Origin: Paludisphaera mucosa
GTDB taxonomy: Bacteria; Planctomycetota; Planctomycetia; Isosphaerales; Isosphaeraceae
Direction of reading: 5' to 3'
Assembly: GCF_029589435.1 (NCBI RefSeq)
Contig: NZ_JARRAG010000001.1
Span: 2,036,808 to 2,100,807, forward strand
DNA: 64,000 nt
The notes beneath the pieces were generated by a model. That model saw nothing but the letters and a program-made list of their open reading frames with translations. It was not told the DNA's origin and did no database searches. Numbering within the stretch: position 1 is the stretch's first letter; every line of letters starts with the position of its first letter. This document shows positions 61,679 to 64,000 of this stretch, piece after piece. The position numbers were made by a program, and so were the translations under genes.

Positions 61679-62278
61679 ATGGCGACGGTCGGCCGATCTC
61701 GATGCCTCCCGGTTCCGGCCGCGGAAGACATCTACCGCATCCCTGTCGAACTCTATGAACGCCTGGTCGAACTCGCCGAGCTGGATGAGGATGATCGGAT
61801 CGAATTGTTGAACGGGATGCTCGTCAGGAAGATGACCAAGAACCCTCCTCATCAGGTTTGCTGCGAACTCTGCCGCGATGAAATCGCGAGAATCCTGCCC
61901 GCGGGATTCACGGTGCGCAGCGAGGGGCCCGTTCGCATACCCGACTACAGCGAGCCCGAGCCGGACCTGGCCGTCGTCCGCGGACGGACGCGCGACTATG
62001 TCGACCGGCACCCCGAGCCGGCGGACGTCGCCTTGCTCGTCGAGGTCGCCGACTCCAGCCTCGCGCGCGACCGCGGCGAGAAGCGGGACATCTACGCCCG
62101 GGCGGGTATTCCCATTTACTGGGTCGTGGACCTGACGGCGCGATGCGTCGAGGTCTACACAGGGCCGCGGGATGGAGCCTACGCCTCGACCCTCGTGATC
62201 GCGGAAGACGCCGCGATCGACGTCGTCGTCGAAGGCGAGCCCTGGGGCAGGCTGGTCGTCGCCGCGATCCTCCCTTGA
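61679..62278 (+). CDS. Uma2-family putative endonuclease (DUF820)
   Basis: This 199-residue protein has a PD-(D/E)xK-like Uma2 fold: RIELLNGMLVRKM, then SEPEPDLAVVRG with the conserved acidic residue, LLVEVADSS and EKRDIYARAGIPIYWVVD, the complete family signature. The function in cyanobacteria and planctomycetes, where it is multiplied, is unresolved. GGGAGGT lies seven bases before the ATG. It converges with the DUF1501 gene after a ten-base gap. Confidence 0.88.
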   Translation: MATVGRSRCLPVPAAEDIYRIPVELYERLVELAELDEDDRIELLNGMLVRKMTKNPPHQVCCELCRDEIARILPAGFTVRSEGPVRIPDYSEPEPDLAVVRGRTRDYVDRHPEPADVALLVEVADSSLARDRGEKRDIYARAGIPIYWVVDLTARCVEVYTGPRDGAYASTLVIAEDAAIDVVVEGEPWGRLVVAAILP

Positions 62279-62288
62279 TCGCGGATCG

Positions 62289-63782
62289 TCAGGCCAGCAC
62301 CTCGGAGATGACCTCGGCGTCGGCGACCAGCGGCAGGGGGCGGCCCAGGCGGTCGCGGATCATGGCGGCGGGGTCGATGCCCAGCAGGTGGTACATCGTG
62401 GCGAGCACGTCCTTGGGCGAGACCCGGCGCTCGACGGGGTCGCCGCCGATCTTGTCCGACTTGCCGAGCACGCGCCCCCGGCCGATGCCGCCGCCGGCCA
62501 TGACCACCGAATAGCAGCGCGACCAGTGGTCGCGGCCCCCGCCGGGTACGTTGCCGATCTGCGGGGTCCGGCCGTGTTCGCTCAGGAGCACGACCAGGGT
62601 CTCGTCGAGCGTCCCCCGGCGGTCGAGGTCCAGGATCAGGCCGGAGAGGGTCCGGTCCAGGCCGGGCAGGAGTTCGTCCTTCATGCGCGGGAAGTGGTCC
62701 CAGTGGGTGTCCCAGCCGGTCCCCGCCAGGCCGTACTCGTCCCAGAAGACCGAGACGAAACGGCCGCCGGCCTCGACGAGTCGACGGGCCGTGAGCGTCG
62801 CCTGGCCGAACAGGGTCATGCCGTAGAGGGCCCGGGTGTCCCACGTCTCCAGGTCGAGGTCGAAGGCCTGGCGGAACGTCGGCGACTGGAGCAGGCGATA
62901 CGCCGTCTCGCGATGGCGGTCGATCGCCGGACCGGCGGAGAGGCCGCGATGGGCGTCTTCGAGCTGCTGGAGCAACGTGCGGCGGCGGTCGAGCTGGTCG
63001 AGGGTGACGGTGCCCGACGGGCCGTTCACGCCGCTGATCTGGAACCGGCTGTCGGGCGTGATCCCGCGATAGGGTTCGAGGTCGTCCCAGGCGAGCGCCG
63101 CCAGGGTCTTGCTCGCCTTTTTCGTCCCCTGGCCGAGGAACTCGGTGCAGATCGGGTCGTAGGCCTGCCCGAGGAACCCGCCGTACGGCCCGGCGCGGGC
63201 GACCTCGCCGATGCGCTGGCTGCTGAAGGCGAACGGGAGCTGCAGGTTCCGCGGCACCTCGGGCCGATCCGCCGCCCCCCCGCCTCGGCCGGCGTCCATG
63301 TAGTCGACGACCGAGCCGATGAAGGGCCAGTGGGCCGGGTCGCGCGGGCTCAGCTCCATGGCGAGCGGGATCGCCGGGTTGCCGGTCGTCGCGTAGGCCA
63401 CGCCGTGGACGGGGAAGGGATGCGAGACCGAGCGGATGACCGTGATCTTGTCCATGATCGCGGCCAGGTTCGGCAGCCCTTCGCAGAAGTTCACGCCGGG
63501 GACGCTGGTCGGGATCGCCCCGAACTCGCCGCGGATCTGCGAGGGGGCGTCGGGCTTGGGGTCGAACGTCTCGATCTGGCTGTGCGACCCGTAGAGGAAG
63601 AGCATGATGCACGACTTCGCCCGGCCGAAGCCCGGAAGCCCCGCGGTCGACGACGCTTCGGGCGCGGCCCCGACCCGGCCGCCGAGCCCCGCGCCGAGCA
63701 CGCCGAGCGATCCCACCTGCAGCAGGTCGCGCCGGGTCAGGCCGTCGCACAACCGTTTGGGACCGCCCAGGACTCGGATCAT
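62289..63782 (-). CDS. DUF1501 twin-arginine exported protein
   Basis: This 497-residue protein has a twin-arginine signal LTRRDLLQVGSLGVLGAG (R17, R18), pointing to Tat export of a folded protein. The DUF1501 region follows: SCIMLFLYGSHSQIETFDPKPD, FPVHGVAYATTGNPAIP, GTGWDTHWDHFPRMKDELLP and LSEHGRTPQI, an alkaline-phosphatase-like fold typical of planctomycetes, often paired with a DUF1549/1553 gene. No such partner is visible on this side; it could lie beyond 64000. GAGGTGG precedes the ATG at 63782. Confidence 0.92.
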   Translation of the reverse strand: MIRVLGGPKRLCDGLTRRDLLQVGSLGVLGAGLGGRVGAAPEASSTAGLPGFGRAKSCIMLFLYGSHSQIETFDPKPDAPSQIRGEFGAIPTSVPGVNFCEGLPNLAAIMDKITVIRSVSHPFPVHGVAYATTGNPAIPLAMELSPRDPAHWPFIGSVVDYMDAGRGGGAADRPEVPRNLQLPFAFSSQRIGEVARAGPYGGFLGQAYDPICTEFLGQGTKKASKTLAALAWDDLEPYRGITPDSRFQISGVNGPSGTVTLDQLDRRRTLLQQLEDAHRGLSAGPAIDRHRETAYRLLQSPTFRQAFDLDLETWDTRALYGMTLFGQATLTARRLVEAGGRFVSVFWDEYGLAGTGWDTHWDHFPRMKDELLPGLDRTLSGLILDLDRRGTLDETLVVLLSEHGRTPQIGNVPGGGRDHWSRCYSVVMAGGGIGRGRVLGKSDKIGGDPVERRVSPKDVLATMYHLLGIDPAAMIRDRLGRPLPLVADAEVISEVLA

Positions 63783-64000
63783 GGACCACCTCGCCTCAGG
63801 GGAAGGGCGGCGTCTTCGCGCGGAGCCCCGTCGATCGGACACCGTCGCAGGATAACCACCTTCCAAGAATTATTCAACAAAGCGACCGCCTGTATCGTCG
63901 GACGTAACCCGGGGCCGCCTGCACCCTTGGCAGGGTCGCCATCAATTGTTAAACTTCGGCTCGCGTCCCGGGCCGGAGTCGGGTTCATTCGCACGACGCG
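63783..64000. other. Upstream region of the DUF1501 gene to window end
   Basis: No credible gene is seen. Locally AT-rich bases near 63865-63885 (AAGAATTATTCAACAAAG) could hold the promoter of the DUF1501 gene, but no clear box pair is found. Confidence 0.4.

Overview
The window is GC-rich throughout and reads as a chromosomal segment of a planctomycete, most likely of the Isosphaeraceae type. This is inferred from gene content: a DUF1501 twin-arginine protein, a DUF1080 (3-keto-disaccharide hydrolase) protein, a Uma2 nuclease, a CHAD protein, a class III glutamine synthetase, an S46 peptidase end, many GTG starts and one TTG start. It looks like housekeeping and metabolic chromosome rather than a mobile island. 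I see no transposase, integrase, prophage, tRNA, rRNA or CRISPR array.

Layout. 1-7 kb: the end of an S46 peptidase, an HNH nuclease, a PAS-GAF-HD-GYP phosphodiesterase, an M50/CBS membrane protease, an FHA-GGDEF diguanylate cyclase and a TIM-barrel isomerase. 7-13 kb: an ArsR regulator with a well-formed own promoter, then thrC, dapB, a small zinc-type protein, a cyclic-phosphate receiver protein, a UDP-glucuronate decarboxylase and a GNAT enzyme. 13-17 kb: a PYROXD2-like flavoprotein, a YhaM-like HD exonuclease and a metal-binding lipoprotein. 17-31 kb: a nitrogen-assimilation block with glnN (GSIII), amt, an OmpL-like porin, gltB-gltD and a LysR regulator, punctuated by strong terminators. 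31-38 kb: a stand-alone CoaC, a small unknown protein, an Mrr-type nuclease, ispD, an SGNH hydrolase, a nitroreductase, a DUF1080 protein and an APC permease.

38-45 kb is one long minus-strand run: a TPR protein, rpsT, a MagIII-like glycosylase, an unknown protein overlapping a DinB protein, and a SUI1 (eIF1-like) protein overlapping cstA. 45-50 kb: an SMP-30 lactonase, infA, an enlarged RNase HII-like protein behind an orphan ParA, then a CHAD protein and a GGQ release-factor-like protein bracketed by two copies of a palindromic repeat of about 150-170 bp.

50-58 kb holds the most interesting unit. It is a four-gene operon in which every junction is a four-base overlap: a GmhA-type isomerase, a HAD phosphatase, an unknown protein with faint deoxyhypusine-synthase resemblance, and an HldE-type PfkB kinase. 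Divergent from it are a UPF0104 flippase-like protein, a GT2 glycosyltransferase and a polytopic membrane protein. Together they suggest a heptose-phosphate or related sugar pathway feeding a surface glycan. 57-64 kb: an OmpR/histidine-kinase pair, an unknown secreted protein, a Uma2 nuclease and a DUF1501 protein.
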